From Aneurinibacillus sp. REN35 (lineage in GTDB: Bacteria; Bacillota; Bacilli; Aneurinibacillales; Aneurinibacillaceae), in assembly GCF_041379945.2 (NCBI RefSeq), contig NZ_JBFTXJ020000001.1, forward strand, positions 124,001 through 188,000: a DNA stretch of 64,000 nt, in the 5' to 3' direction. Within the stretch, counting starts at the first letter, position 1. Every line of letters begins with the position of its first letter. Made by a program: the position numbers and the translations under genes. This document shows positions 17,092-25,489 of the stretch, piece by piece. Below the pieces are notes generated by a model that searched no databases, was not told where the DNA came from, and was given only the letters and a program-made list of their open reading frames with translations.

Positions 17092-17106
17092 AGAGGAGCG
17101 GAAGAG

Positions 17107-18288
17107 ATGAGAGAAGCGGTCATTGTATCAGCTGTGCGAACAGCTGTAGGAAAAGCACCTAAAGGAACTTTGAAAAATACCCGTCCGGAAGATCTGGGCG
17201 CGGCGGTCATCAAAGAAGCGGTTCGCCGGGCTCCTGGACTAGAGCCGGAGATGATTGAAGATGTAGTTATTGGCTGCGCGATGCCGGAAGGTGAGCAGGG
17301 TCTTAATATGGCACGGATTATTTCGGTGTATGCTGGACTTCCGAATACGGTTCCGGCATTTACGATTAACCGTTTTTGTTCTTCCGGACTGCAATCCATT
17401 GCCATAGCAGCGGAGAAAATAATGTGCGGCTATGCCGATGTCGTGATTGCTGGCGGCGTAGAAAGCATGAGTTATGTGCCAATGACCGGCTATAAACCGG
17501 CACCCCATCCAGAAATCGTAGAGAAGTATCCGGAAATCTATATCGGGATGGGACACACAGCTGAAAACGTGGCTGAGCGTTTCAACGTGAGTCGGGAAGA
17601 CCAGGATCAATTTGCGGTAGAGAGTCATCGAAAAGCGGCTGCAGCCATTCAGGAAGGCAAATTTAAAGACGAAATTGTCCCTCTTACAATAAAAGAAAGT
17701 TATCTGGACAGCAACGACAAGCTAAAGGTCCGAGAGTTTACGTTTGATACAGATGAAGGTGTTCGCCCGGATACGAGTATAGAAGGACTCGCCCGCCTAA
17801 AATCTCCGTTTCGCATCGGCGGCAGTGTAACGGCAGGCAATGCTTCGCAGACGAGCGATGGTGCGGCTGCGGTGGTTGTTATGTCGCGTGAGAAGGCGGA
17901 GGAGCTTGGATTAAAGCCGCTGGCGATTTTCCGTTCGTTTACCGTAGGCGGCGTAGACCCTGATATTATGGGAGTCGGGCCGATTGCAGCTATTCCGAAG
18001 GCATTGAAGCTTGCCGGGATTACGCAGGACCAAGTCGACTTGTTTGAGATTAACGAAGCCTTTGCATCCCAGGCACTTCACGTTGTTCGTCATCTAGGAA
18101 TTGACCAGACCAAGGTCAATGTGAACGGCGGTGCCATTGCTCTTGGGCATCCACTCGGATGCTCAGGCACGAAGCTGACCGTATCACTTGTGCACGAAGC
18201 AGCCCGTCGCAAAGCCAAATACGGCGTTGTCTCTATGTGTATTGGCGGCGGCATGGGTGCTGCTGGTGTATTCGAATTCATAAATTAA
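17107..18288 (+). CDS. fadA: Acetyl-CoA C-acyltransferase (3-ketoacyl-CoA thiolase)
   Basis: The 393-residue thiolase carries out the last beta-oxidation step, splitting 3-ketoacyl-CoA with CoA. The nucleophilic Cys is in [10 protein letters not shown] (about residue 93), the catalytic His in [14 protein letters not shown] and the second Cys in MCIGGGMG. It starts 15 bases after fadN with GAGAGGAG as ribosome site and is followed 25 bases later by fadE. Confidence 0.95.
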   Translation: MREAVIVSAVRTAVGKAPKGTLKNTRPEDLGAAVIKEAVRRAPGLEPEMIEDVVIGCAMPEGEQGLNMARIISVYAGLPNTVPAFTINRFCSSGLQSIAIAAEKIMCGYADVVIAGGVESMSYVPMTGYKPAPHPEIVEKYPEIYIGMGHTAENVAERFNVSREDQDQFAVESHRKAAAAIQEGKFKDEIVPLTIKESYLDSNDKLKVREFTFDTDEGVRPDTSIEGLARLKSPFRIGGSVTAGNASQTSDGAAAVVVMSREKAEELGLKPLAIFRSFTVGGVDPDIMGVGPIAAIPKALKLAGITQDQVDLFEINEAFASQALHVVRHLGIDQTKVNVNGGAIALGHPLGCSGTKLTVSLVHEAARRKAKYGVVSMCIGGGMGAAGVFEFIN

Positions 18289-18313
18289 ACGTACACGATA
18301 AGGAGGAATTAAC

Positions 18314-20110
18314 ATGAGCGTACAAGATACAATGCCAAAAGGTGGCCAGTTTATTCTTGAGGAAGCTGATTTTAATTCTGTATTGACCCCGGAAGATTTT
18401 AATGAAGAACAACAAATGATTGCCCGTATGACCCGTGATTTTGTAGAGGGCGAAGTCGCCCCGAAGCGGGAAGAGATTGAGAAGCTTGACTATGAACTTA
18501 CTGTGAAGTTACTTCGTCAGGCAGGTGAGCTTGGACTTTTGGGTGCAGATATCCCAGAAGCATACGGCGGTGCGGCACTCGATAAGATCAGTTCAAGTTT
18601 GATTGGAGAAAATATGATTCGCGGCGGATCATTCTCCTTAAGCCATGGTGCGCATGTTGGGATTGGAACGCTGCCGATTGCGATTTTTGGCAATCCGGAG
18701 CAAAAAGCTAAGTATCTGCCGGCCCTTGCCACAGGTGAAAAGATTGCAGCATATTGCTTGACGGAACCGTCTTCCGGTTCCGACGCGCTTGGTGCGAAGA
18801 CGACGGCTGTGCTTAATGAAGCCGGTACACATTATGTGTTGAACGGAACGAAGCAATTCATTACAAATGCGGGTTTTGCAGACGTCTTTGTTGTCTATGC
18901 GAAGATTGACGGCGAGAAATTCTCCGCATTCATTGTAGAAAAAGAATTCCCGGGTGTCAGCACCGGGGCAGAAGAGAAAAAGATGGGTATCAAAGGTTCA
19001 TCGACACGCCCGCTTATCTTAGACAATGCAGAAGTGCCGGTGGATAACCTGCTTGGTGAAATCGGGCAAGGACATAAAATTGCATTTAACATCCTAAATA
19101 TTGGTCGCTACAAGCTTGGTGTCGGTGCGATTGGCGCTTCCAAATGGGCGCTTGAGCTGGCAGTAAAGTATGCCAAGGAGCGCAAGCAATTCAATACCCC
19201 GATTGCGAGCTTCCCGCTCATGCAAAACAAAATTGCGGATATGGCGATTCGCACATATGTTAATGAGACATTGACATATCGCACAGGTGGCTATTTAGAA
19301 GCAGCGACACAGCACTTGAATCTAGAAAACAATGTATTCAACGAGGCGGCCAAAGCAATTGAAGAGCATGCGATTGAATATTCGATTGTTAAAGTATTTG
19401 GTTCAGAAGCGCTGGATTTCGTTGCGGATGAAGGCGTGCAAATTCACGGCGGATATGGTTATATTTCCGAATATCCGATTGAGCAAATCTACCGTGATTC
19501 TCGTATCAATCGTATTTTTGAAGGGACAAATGAAGTAAACCGGTTGTTGATTCCAGGTACGCTCCTAAAGCGTGCGATGCAAGGGCGTCTGCCGCTGATG
19601 GCGAAGCTGCAAACGCTGCAAAAAGAGCTGGCCGGCTATATGCCGCCGATGGATCTCTCAGAGTCTGAAGGGTTACTTGAAGCGGAAAGCAAGATGCTTG
19701 CAGCAGCGAAAAAGCTATTCCTCATGGTAGGTGGAACAGCGGTGCAGAAGCATATGCAGAAGATCGAGCAGGAACAAGAACTTCTTGAAAACCTGTCCAA
19801 TATGATGATTACGATATACGCTCTGGAATCAGCGCTGCTTCGCGCTAAGAAGACAGCGGACCGCAAAGGTGCAGCCGCAGCGAAGCTGCAGGTGGATATG
19901 ACGCGTGCTTACTTCCAAGAAGTATGGTCTGATCTTGAGAAATGGGCAAAAGAAGTATTGGTGGCGACAAGCGAGGGTGATATGCTTCGTACACAGCTAT
20001 CAATCGTGAAAAAGCTTGTGCGCATGCAGCCGATTAATACGATTGCCCTGAAGCGTGAGATTGCACAGCGTATTTTTGAAGCTGAACAGTATACAGTAGC
20101 TGCAAAGTAA
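18314..20110 (+). CDS. fadE: Acyl-CoA dehydrogenase
   Basis: The 598-residue flavoprotein carries out the first oxidation step of the fatty acid cycle and passes electrons to ETF. Motifs seen are [15 protein letters not shown] in the middle domain, [10 protein letters not shown], and [10 protein letters not shown] with the usual catalytic Glu. The C-terminal extension of about 180 residues, rich in Lys and Ala helices, marks it as the FadE/VLCAD-like long form. AAGGAGG precedes ATG 18314. Confidence 0.95.
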   Translation: MSVQDTMPKGGQFILEEADFNSVLTPEDFNEEQQMIARMTRDFVEGEVAPKREEIEKLDYELTVKLLRQAGELGLLGADIPEAYGGAALDKISSSLIGENMIRGGSFSLSHGAHVGIGTLPIAIFGNPEQKAKYLPALATGEKIAAYCLTEPSSGSDALGAKTTAVLNEAGTHYVLNGTKQFITNAGFADVFVVYAKIDGEKFSAFIVEKEFPGVSTGAEEKKMGIKGSSTRPLILDNAEVPVDNLLGEIGQGHKIAFNILNIGRYKLGVGAIGASKWALELAVKYAKERKQFNTPIASFPLMQNKIADMAIRTYVNETLTYRTGGYLEAATQHLNLENNVFNEAAKAIEEHAIEYSIVKVFGSEALDFVADEGVQIHGGYGYISEYPIEQIYRDSRINRIFEGTNEVNRLLIPGTLLKRAMQGRLPLMAKLQTLQKELAGYMPPMDLSESEGLLEAESKMLAAAKKLFLMVGGTAVQKHMQKIEQEQELLENLSNMMITIYALESALLRAKKTADRKGAAAAKLQVDMTRAYFQEVWSDLEKWAKEVLVATSEGDMLRTQLSIVKKLVRMQPINTIALKREIAQRIFEAEQYTVAAK

Positions 20111-20117
20111 TAAAGAA

Positions 20118-20160
20118 GGGCGGGACGGCGAGGGAAGCGCCCGCCCGCCTCTCCTCTTTT
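20118..20160 (+). terminator. GC-rich hairpin between fadE and the acyl-CoA ligase gene
   Basis: GGGCGGG (20118-20124) and CCCGCCC (20140-20146) pair perfectly. The following T-rich stretch is offset and interrupted by C, so it may be a weak terminator or attenuator that lowers ligase expression relative to fadNAE. Confidence 0.35.
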
Positions 20161-20210
20161 TCTGCTAGACGATAATGGCAAGGGATGAAAAAAAGAGAGG
20201 TGATGAGCAC

Positions 20211-21725
20211 ATGACATTAATTGAAAATATTAAGCGGGGAGCACGTGAGTATCCGGAGCGAATTGCATATATTTTTCAGGATATGCAGGTGACATACGGC
20301 GAGTTATATCAGCAGGCCAAAAGTACGGCGGCCTATCTATCCGCCAAAGGAATTGGAAAGGGAGACTATGTCGCGCTGCTGTTGGGCAATTCGCCGCATT
20401 TTGTTATCTCCTATTATGGTGTGCTGTTGAGCGGAGCTGCAGTCGTGCCGATCAATCCGATTTACACGCCTAAGGAGATCATGTACATCCTCCACAACAG
20501 CCGCGCACAGTTGGCTATTGCAGCTGCCCCTCTTCTGCCTGTATTCGAAGGCATAAAGCAGCAGCTGGCGGATCTGCGCGAAGTTGTGCTGGTGGGCGGA
20601 GATGGTGAGCATACGTGGGTGACGCCATTTGATAAATTGATAGCGCATTCAAGCCAAGGCTGGCAGGGACCTAAATTACAGGGGGATGATCTGGCCGTTA
20701 TCTTGTATACGTCAGGTACAACCGGACAGCCGAAAGGCGCTATGCTTACTCAGCGCAATATGGCTTCAAATGCGGATGCTATTGCTGAGTATTTGTGCGT
20801 AGCAGGCGAGGATATATTTGTAACCGTGCTGCCTATGTTTCACGTCTTCTGCATGACAGTATGTATGAATGCGCCCATCGCGATCGGAGCGACCATGCTC
20901 ATCCTGCCGAAGTTTAGTCCAACTGATGTTGTAGAAGCAATCAAAACGCACCAGGCAACCGTATTTGCCGGAGTGCCAACGATGTACAACTTCATTATGC
21001 AGACACCTGACGTCTCAGTAGAGGCATTGGCCTCTCTGCGCATTTGCATATCTGGTGGAGCTTCATTGCCAGTGGCACTGCTGCATAATTTCGAGAAAAA
21101 ATTCGGAAAGGTAATTTCCGAAGGATATGGACTATCAGAAGCGGCTCCGGTGACCGCCTTCAACCCGGTTCAGGGCGTTCGTAAGCCAGGCTCTATTGGT
21201 GTAAATATCCCAGGTGTGGAAAATAAGATCGTGGATGCAGAGGGTGAGGAACTTGCGCGTGGACAAGTTGGCGAGCTGATTGTACGAGGTCCCAACGTAA
21301 TGAAAGGATACTTAAATATGCCTGAGGAGACGTCCCGTACTCTGCAGGATGGTTGGCTGTATACTGGCGATATGGGATATATGGATGAGGATGGCTATAT
21401 TTTTATTGTGGACCGGAAAAAGGATATGATTATCGTCGGAGGCTACAATGTATATCCGCGCGAAGTGGAGGAAGTGCTGTACGAGCACCCGCAAATCATC
21501 GAAGCAGCCGTAATCGGCGTGCCGGATGAGAATGTTGGTGAAGCGGTACAGGCCTATGTAGTAAGCCGCGATCCATCATTGACAGCGGAAGAGCTAATCG
21601 CTTATTGTCAAAGCGGGCTGGCTAAATATAAGGTGCCGAGCAAGATTATTTTCATCGAGGAGTTGCCCAAAAACACAACAGGAAAGATTCTGCGGCGGGC
21701 ATTACGCGATATAGTCTTGAAATAA
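20211..21725 (+). CDS. lcfB: Long-chain fatty acid-CoA ligase (LcfB-like)
   Basis: The 504-residue enzyme activates fatty acids with ATP and CoA. It has the ANL-superfamily motifs ILYTSGTTGQPKGAML (phosphate loop), GYGLSEAAP, GWLYTGDMGYMDEDGY and the hinge VDRKKDMIIVGGYNVYPREVE split across the C-terminal lobe, with the final catalytic Lys in NTTGKILRR. ATG 20211 follows AGAGAGGTGATG; an upstream in-frame ATG has no good ribosome site. The length fits LcfB/YhfL rather than the longer LcfA. It completes a fatty acid uptake and degradation set with fadN, fadA and fadE. Confidence 0.9.
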   Translation: MTLIENIKRGAREYPERIAYIFQDMQVTYGELYQQAKSTAAYLSAKGIGKGDYVALLLGNSPHFVISYYGVLLSGAAVVPINPIYTPKEIMYILHNSRAQLAIAAAPLLPVFEGIKQQLADLREVVLVGGDGEHTWVTPFDKLIAHSSQGWQGPKLQGDDLAVILYTSGTTGQPKGAMLTQRNMASNADAIAEYLCVAGEDIFVTVLPMFHVFCMTVCMNAPIAIGATMLILPKFSPTDVVEAIKTHQATVFAGVPTMYNFIMQTPDVSVEALASLRICISGGASLPVALLHNFEKKFGKVISEGYGLSEAAPVTAFNPVQGVRKPGSIGVNIPGVENKIVDAEGEELARGQVGELIVRGPNVMKGYLNMPEETSRTLQDGWLYTGDMGYMDEDGYIFIVDRKKDMIIVGGYNVYPREVEEVLYEHPQIIEAAVIGVPDENVGEAVQAYVVSRDPSLTAEELIAYCQSGLAKYKVPSKIIFIEELPKNTTGKILRRALRDIVLK

Positions 21726-21730
21726 ATAAG

Positions 21731-21768
21731 GGGCGGCCTCCGTATCAGAACGGAGCCGCCTCTTATTT
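21731..21768. terminator. Terminator after the acyl-CoA ligase gene
   Basis: GGCGG and CTCCG pair with CGGAG and CCGCC around an eight-base loop with one bulged base, followed by CTCTTATTTATTT. The next gene is convergent. Confidence 0.7.
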
Positions 21769-21783
21769 ATTTAGTATGATGCC

Positions 21784-22005
21784 TTAAAGTTTCCCGAAAT
21801 TCTCGATGATCTCTGCTGCATGTTCGTATTTATCCTGCGTGAAGTGCTTCTTAGCCCAGTCCATAAGCTCATGGCGTCCGTTCAGTACGTACGTATCTTC
21901 GCCCCACTCTGTGGAAATCTCGCGTACGATAATACGAACGCCTTCCATTTCAGCCGTAATCATATTCCATTTGTCTTCTTTGTAGATAGTGTGTATTTTT
22001 GCCAT
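21784..22005 (-). CDS. Conserved small protein of unknown function
   Basis: The 73-residue product starts at ATG 22005 behind GGAAGGATGAC. It looks like a small soluble alpha/beta protein: strands around VRIIVREIS and EDTYVLNG, then helices with WAKKHFTQDKYEH and AAEIIENFGKL. I do not recognise a named family. It is a single gene facing the acyl-CoA ligase. Confidence 0.65.
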   Translation of the reverse strand: MAKIHTIYKEDKWNMITAEMEGVRIIVREISTEWGEDTYVLNGRHELMDWAKKHFTQDKYEHAAEIIENFGKL

Positions 22006-22122
22006 AATATTGTCATCCTTCCTCCGGCGACCTTTTTTGCTTCTTTAGTGTAGCGATTGACGAGCCAAATTGCAACTGCTACGCTATTGTCATACAAAAT
22101 CTGCAGATAAAGGTGAAGAAAC

Positions 22123-22770
22123 TTGGTAACTAAAGTACAGATGCGCCGCATTCTTGATACATTCGAAGATATGTTTCCGGATGCCCATTGCGAATTGACG
22201 CATGCGAATCCTTTTGAGCTGACGATTGCTGTATTGCTATCAGCTCAATGTACGGATGCGCTCGTTAATAAAGTGACGCCCAAATTATTTGAGAAGTACA
22301 AGACACCCGAGGACTATATAGCCGTCCCGCTTGAAGAACTTGAACAGGATATCCGCAGCATTGGCCTGTACCGAAACAAAGCGAAAAATATACAAAAGTT
22401 AGCCCGTATGCTGATTGAAGAGTATGGGGGAGAAGTACCGAGGGAGCACAGCGAGCTTGTCAAACTGCCCGGCGTCGGACGTAAAACGGCCAATGTGGTT
22501 GTCTCCACGGCGTTCGGTGCGCCTGCCATTGCGGTGGATACCCATGTGGAGCGCGTGTCTAAGCGCTTGGGTATTGCGCGGTGGAAAGACAATCCGCTCC
22601 AAGTAGAAGAAGCTCTAATGAAGAAAGTGCCGCGTGAGGAGTGGGCGATTACACACCATCGGATGATTTTCTTTGGGCGGTATCATTGTAAAGCTGTCAA
22701 TCCGCAGTGTGAAGTGTGTCCATTGCTTGATATGTGCCGTGAAGGTAAGAAAAGAATGAAAGCGAAATAG
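22123..22770 (+). CDS. nth: Endonuclease III
   Basis: The 215-residue DNA repair enzyme removes oxidised pyrimidines and cuts abasic sites. It has the helix-hairpin-helix KLPGVGRKTANVVV with the catalytic Lys, the catalytic Asp in AVDTHVERVS, and the 4Fe-4S ligands CKAVNPQCEVCPLLDMC. The start is TTG 22123, behind AAAGGTGAAG. In B. subtilis nth follows dnaD; here dnaD is not adjacent. Its stop lies ten bases before the promoter of a structured RNA. Confidence 0.95.
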   Translation: MVTKVQMRRILDTFEDMFPDAHCELTHANPFELTIAVLLSAQCTDALVNKVTPKLFEKYKTPEDYIAVPLEELEQDIRSIGLYRNKAKNIQKLARMLIEEYGGEVPREHSELVKLPGVGRKTANVVVSTAFGAPAIAVDTHVERVSKRLGIARWKDNPLQVEEALMKKVPREEWAITHHRMIFFGRYHCKAVNPQCEVCPLLDMCREGKKRMKAK

Positions 22771-22780
22771 TAAAAAAATA

Positions 22781-22818
22781 TTGTCAATTATACGATAGTA
22801 TTGTATGATAATACTATC
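22781..22818 (+). promoter_or_regulatory. Sigma-A promoter overlapped by a perfect inverted repeat
   Basis: TTGTCA (22781-22786) and TATGAT (22804-22809) are 17 bases apart. The arms GATAGTATT (22794-22802) and AATACTATC (22810-22818) form a perfect 9-bp inverted repeat with a seven-base spacer that contains the -10 box. This is the layout of a repressor operator. It controls the RNA described next. Confidence 0.7.
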
Positions 22819-22990
22819 ACTCGGTAGAAGCTTACCCTTCTGCTTTCAGTGATATGAACTATAAGACTCTGTAAAACAACTGAGGCATCGACTGCACTCC
22901 AGGATAGCCAACTGGAGAAGAGAAAGCGATACCGGCCAGTTATATCTTAGCTTACATTTGTTTGCTGACGATATATCTGGCCTTTTTATA
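22815..22990 (+). ncRNA. Structured leader or small RNA with intrinsic terminator
   Basis: About 170 bases follow the promoter. Stem 1 pairs 22816-22821 with 22848-22853 and 22824-22830 with 22837-22843. A second clear stem is CTCCAG (22897-22902) with CTGGAG (22912-22917). The end is a strong terminator: GGCCAGTTATATC (22934-22946) pairs with 22970-22982, one mismatch, then TTTTTATATTTT. No ORF with a ribosome site lies inside. The unit could be a stand-alone small RNA or a leader that ends transcription before the Cys4 microprotein gene 36 bases on. I compared it by eye with the TPP, SAM, lysine, glycine, purine, c-di-GMP, guanidine, fluoride and T-box signatures and found no convincing match. 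Confidence 0.65.
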
Positions 22991-23025
22991 TTTTATCGAA
23001 TACAACAAGAAGGGAGAGGTGACAA

Positions 23026-23172
23026 ATGGAATGGACAGATGTATGTATTTCCTGCGGTAGAGACTTGGCATCTTGGGAGAAGAATCGGGCAGAGTGCTTG
23101 GATTGTCGAGATGTAGCTTGTGAGACATATAGTGACGATAGCAGCGATACGGTGGAGGATTATGCATCATAA
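23026..23172 (+). CDS. Cys4 zinc-ribbon-like microprotein (48 residues)
   Basis: A 49-codon frame starts at ATG 23026 behind AGGGAGAGGTGA, a near-perfect ribosome site, and ends before a strong terminator. The peptide has CISC and CLDC pairs 17 residues apart plus an extra Cys, followed by an acidic tail of Asp, Ser and Glu. CxxC-x(n)-CxxC in so short a protein suggests a zinc knuckle or ribbon. The family is not recognised. The upstream structured RNA with its terminator makes it a candidate for conditional read-through. Confidence 0.7.
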   Translation: MEWTDVCISCGRDLASWEKNRAECLDCRDVACETYSDDSSDTVEDYAS

Positions 23173-23183
23173 TCGGTGTAGGA

Positions 23184-23219
23184 AGAAAGCGGACGGCAAA
23201 TAGGCTGTCCGCTTTCTTT
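23184..23219 (+). terminator. Terminator after the Cys4 microprotein gene
   Basis: AAGAAAGCGGAC pairs with GTCCGCTTTCTT around a short loop, ending in T residues. Confidence 0.85.
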
Positions 23220-23281
23220 GTGTGAAGAATCATGTTTAACTTCGTAGCACATTGGATAAGTATGATAAAGTGAAAGGGAGG

Positions 23282-23320
23282 AATTCTTTTCCCTGAATGC
23301 GAAATGATAGGAAAAGAATT
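23282..23320 (+). promoter_or_regulatory. Long hairpin in the pepF leader
   Basis: AATTCTTTTCC (23282-23292) and GGAAAAGAATT (23310-23320) form a perfect 11-bp inverted repeat with a 17-base loop and no T run. Its 3' arm contains the GGAAAAG that could serve as ribosome site for the leader peptide that starts at the next base. Confidence 0.55.
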
Positions 23321-23365
23321 ATGCATACAGCTTCATCCCATTTTGAAAGGAGGAAGCGGTATTAG
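23321..23365 (+). CDS. Putative 14-residue leader peptide of pepF
   Basis: ATG 23321 opens a 14-codon frame that ends at TAG 23363-23365, twelve bases before the pepF ATG. Its codons 10 and 11 are AGG AGG and double as the Shine-Dalgarno sequence of pepF. Its stop lies in the loop of the spacer hairpin at 23356-23370. A ribosome on this frame would cover the pepF ribosome site and open the hairpin. Too short for coding statistics; the layout is the only support. Confidence 0.4.
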   Translation: MHTASSHFERRKRY

Positions 23366-23370
23366 ACCGC
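23356..23370 (+). promoter_or_regulatory. Hairpin inside the Shine-Dalgarno spacer of pepF
   Basis: GCGGT-ATTAG-ACCGC lies between AAAGGAGG (23346-23353) and ATG 23378. The linear spacing of 24 bases is far too long, but it becomes about nine if the hairpin is looped out. Confidence 0.5.
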
Positions 23371-23377
23371 GCCGCTT

Positions 23378-25192
23378 ATGGAGAACACTTCGCAAAAGAC
23401 ACTTCCGAAACGCTCGGAGGTTAAACCAGAATTCAAATGGAAATTGGAAAGTATCTTCCCATCCGATGCTGCTTGGGAGGAAGAATATAAAAAAGTGCAG
23501 GAACTGATCAACAAAATAGGAACCTATAAAGGCAAGTTGAGTGAGTCTCCTGCTGTACTCGCAGAATGCATGAAGACGTATGAAGAATTGGGGCTTGCTA
23601 TGGAACGGGTGTATGTATATGCCCGCATGCGCCGGGATGAAGATAATACGAATACGACCTATCAAGCGCTGACAGATCGTGCAGGATCACTTAATATTCG
23701 CGTTGCAAGCGCGCTCGCTTATATGGTGCCTGAGATTCTTGCCATGCCGAACGAGCAGCTTGATCAATATATTGCCGCAGAAACGCTGGCACCTTACCGT
23801 TTCTATCTCACTGAGATCAAACGCCAAAAGGAGCATGTGCTTAGTGAGCGTGAGGAGCAGATCATTGCACAGGCCGGAGAGCTTGCTCAGGCACCGCAAA
23901 CGATTTTTGGAATGTTGAATAATGCTGATATGGTCTTTCCAACTATTACAAATGAAGACGGGGAAGACGTGCAGCTTACGCATGGACGATATATTCAATT
24001 TATGGAGAGTCCGGACCGCCGTGTGCGCAAGGAAGCGTTCAAGGCGATGTACGATGCGTATGGCAAACAAAAAAATACCATCGCCGCTACGCTGAATGCC
24101 AGCGTCAAGAAGGACGTATTCTATGCTCGTATCCGCAAGTACTCGTCTGCTTTGGCCGCTGCACTTGATAATGATAACATCTCCTTAGATGTCTATACGA
24201 ATCTTATTCAAGCGGTACGTGACAACCTTCCGGCGATGCATCGATATGTATCACTGCGCAAAAAGCTATTAGGCGTGGATGAATTGCATATGTATGATCT
24301 GTATGTACCAATGGTCAAGGAAGTGAAGATGGACATTCCGTATGACAAAGCAGTAGAGCTTGTACAAAAAGGGCTTGCTCCTCTTGGTGGAGAGTACGGT
24401 GATGTGCTCAAGGAATCCTTTACATCGAACTGGATTGATGTGTATGAGAACGAAGGGAAAACGAGCGGCGCGTATTCGTGGGGCGCATACGGTACCCATC
24501 CATTCGTGCTGATGAACTACCAGAATAACGTTAATAATTTATTTACGCTTGCACACGAGATGGGACACGCGCTGCACAGCTACTACAGCGATAAACACCA
24601 GCCATATCTTGATGCCCAATACAAAATTTTTGTAGCTGAAGTGGCATCCACACTCAATGAGTCGCTGCTGATGGATTATATGCTTAAAACCACAGAGGAC
24701 CCGCGGCAGAAGATGTATTTGCTTAACCATTACTTAGAGCAATTTCGCGGTACAATATATCGTCAGACGATGTTTGCTGAGTTCGAGAAGCTCATCCATG
24801 AAAAGGTAGAGGCGGGTGAGCCGCTGACGCCGGAGGCTCTGTGCAGTCTCTATTACGAGCTGAATATAGATTATTATGGACAGGATATGGTTATTGATGA
24901 GGATATCAAAATGGAATGGGCGCGTATTCCTCATTTCTATAATGAGTTCTATGTCTATCAGTATGCGACCGGATTCTCAGCCGCTACAGCGCTTTCCCAG
25001 CAGATTCTGACAGAAGGAGAGGTGGCTGTCGAGCGGTACCTGACGTTTCTTAAGAGCGGCGGTTCGGATTATCCGATTGACCTGTTGCGCAAAGCAGGTG
25101 TGGATATGGCGTCTCCTGCTCCTGTGGTTGAAGCGCTGCAGGTATTTTCCCGTCTGCTTGATGAGCTTGAAGAGCTTGCAAAACAAGTATAA
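23378..25192 (+). CDS. pepF: Oligoendopeptidase F
   Basis: The 604-residue M3 metallopeptidase cleaves oligopeptides in the cytoplasm. The zinc site is AHEMGHALHS (about residue 390), with the third ligand Glu in VAEVASTLNESLL about 25 residues later. No signal peptide is present, as expected for cytoplasmic PepF. The ATG at 23378 is the only in-frame start: an in-frame TAG lies 15 bases upstream, and the nearest AAAGGAGG is 24 bases away across a small hairpin. A second paralogue with an N-terminal export signal lies at 56.3 kb. A good terminator follows. Confidence 0.95.
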   Translation: MENTSQKTLPKRSEVKPEFKWKLESIFPSDAAWEEEYKKVQELINKIGTYKGKLSESPAVLAECMKTYEELGLAMERVYVYARMRRDEDNTNTTYQALTDRAGSLNIRVASALAYMVPEILAMPNEQLDQYIAAETLAPYRFYLTEIKRQKEHVLSEREEQIIAQAGELAQAPQTIFGMLNNADMVFPTITNEDGEDVQLTHGRYIQFMESPDRRVRKEAFKAMYDAYGKQKNTIAATLNASVKKDVFYARIRKYSSALAAALDNDNISLDVYTNLIQAVRDNLPAMHRYVSLRKKLLGVDELHMYDLYVPMVKEVKMDIPYDKAVELVQKGLAPLGGEYGDVLKESFTSNWIDVYENEGKTSGAYSWGAYGTHPFVLMNYQNNVNNLFTLAHEMGHALHSYYSDKHQPYLDAQYKIFVAEVASTLNESLLMDYMLKTTEDPRQKMYLLNHYLEQFRGTIYRQTMFAEFEKLIHEKVEAGEPLTPEALCSLYYELNIDYYGQDMVIDEDIKMEWARIPHFYNEFYVYQYATGFSAATALSQQILTEGEVAVERYLTFLKSGGSDYPIDLLRKAGVDMASPAPVVEALQVFSRLLDELEELAKQV

Positions 25193-25221
25193 GCAGCCCG
25201 GTAGAAGAATGGTTGCGTGAT

Positions 25222-25253
25222 AAAACATCCCCTAGCATGGGGATGTTTTTTTT
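25222..25253 (+). terminator. Terminator after pepF
   Basis: AACATCCCC / GGGGATGTT with a six-base loop and eight T residues. Confidence 0.9.
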
Positions 25254-25359
25254 ATATGGCATACGTATGAAAAGCACAACAGCTCACTTACTTTTGCGCA
25301 AAGAGTCAGAGCGTTGTTTTGCTAGGAATATGTAACGGAGAAAAATAGTGCTATTGTCG

Positions 25360-25387
25360 GAAAACAATTTGGCGTATTTTGCGTCTA
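25360..25387 (+). promoter_or_regulatory. Possible ECF-sigma promoter of the wall amidase gene
   Basis: GAAAAC at 25360-25365 and CGTCTA at 25382-25387 are 16 bases apart, close to the TGAAAC-N16-CGTC pattern used by envelope-stress sigma factors such as sigma-M and sigma-W. A sigma-A-like TATACT overlaps the second box but lacks a good -35. Confidence 0.35.
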
Positions 25388-25489
25388 TACTAGAGATTGG
25401 GTTGTCCAAAGCTTTATGCGCAATAGGTTCAGATCGGAGAGGAGATGTGTCACTGGCAACTTAGAGAAAGCAAGGGAGCGAGGAAGACA

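Noticed and set aside
22815-22990. c-di-GMP-I riboswitch or 6S RNA at the structured RNA
   Set aside because: A TGCACTCC stretch recalls the c-di-GMP-I motif, but the GGCAAACC-type core is missing. The fold has separate stems, not the single long rod of 6S RNA.
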